A stretch of 6,239 bases of DNA from positions 1-6,239 of the forward strand of contig JALXFQ010000182.1 in NCBI GenBank assembly GCA_027067235.1. The letters run 5' to 3'. This document shows positions 6,174 through 6,239 of the stretch, piece by piece. Both the position numbers and the translations under genes were made by a program. The notes beneath the pieces were generated by a model, which saw nothing but the letters and a program-made list of their open reading frames with translations, was not told where the DNA came from and ran no database searches. Source of the DNA: Gammaproteobacteria bacterium. GTDB taxonomy: Bacteria; Pseudomonadota; Gammaproteobacteria; QOAV01. Position 1 is the stretch's first letter; the number at the start of each line of letters is the position of its first letter.

Positions 6174-6239
6174 CAACCTAAACTGTTTTATCACTTATTG
6201 GCTTGTTCGCGGCCTAGCATGAAAAAAGAAAGGAAAAGG

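Larger units (their letters stand above)
5847..6239. other. AT-rich noncoding region upstream of the mraZ promoter, with stem-loops
   Basis: About 390 bases between the promoter and the right edge contain no gene I can support on either strand. Base composition is plainly more AT-rich than in the dcw genes. I searched by eye for RNase P RNA, which sits next to mraZ in some gammaproteobacteria, and did not find its conserved core; nor do I see the starts of rsmI or cra. Several inverted repeats are present and listed separately. A short MKKERKR reading begins at 6219 on the plus strand and runs off the edge, too short to call. Confidence 0.6.

Overview
The window holds the start of a division and cell wall (dcw) gene cluster, read entirely on the minus strand (right to left) in the classical order mraZ - rsmH - ftsL - ftsI - murE - murF. 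Five genes are complete; murF is cut by the left edge. Gene order, a meso-diaminopimelate-type MurE (DNPR motif), a short FtsL and an FtsI close in length to E. coli PBP3 point to a Gram-negative proteobacterium, most likely a gammaproteobacterium. The genes look GC-rich; I cannot name a genus.

Right part (about 5763-6239): noncoding, clearly AT-richer than the genes. Next to mraZ it carries a good sigma70-type promoter (TTGACG, 17-bp spacer, TAGAGT). Its -10 box runs into four tandem 10-bp units with AGTGGGA-like cores, which look like the MraZ autoregulatory operator. Further upstream are several stem-loops of unknown role. One of them could be a weak terminator of a leftward-transcribed gene lying beyond the edge.

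Central part (888-5762): five densely packed genes. MraZ is the cluster regulator and RsmH methylates 16S rRNA. FtsL and FtsI (PBP3) belong to the septal peptidoglycan machinery, and MurE adds meso-DAP to the cytoplasmic peptidoglycan precursor. Junctions are +5, -1, +1, -11 and about -4 nt, so the genes almost certainly share a transcript and are largely translationally coupled.

Left end (1-891): the N-terminal two thirds of MurF. The outermost 49 bases are a perfect palindrome (24-bp arms around one base). The inner arm is good MurF sequence; the outer arm is its exact reverse complement and breaks the MurF protein pattern. This is most simply a fold-back or assembly artefact at a contig end, not biology.

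I see no mobile element, CRISPR array, tRNA, rRNA or undescribed system. The points worth a second look are the MraZ operator layout, the terminal palindrome and the structured upstream region.
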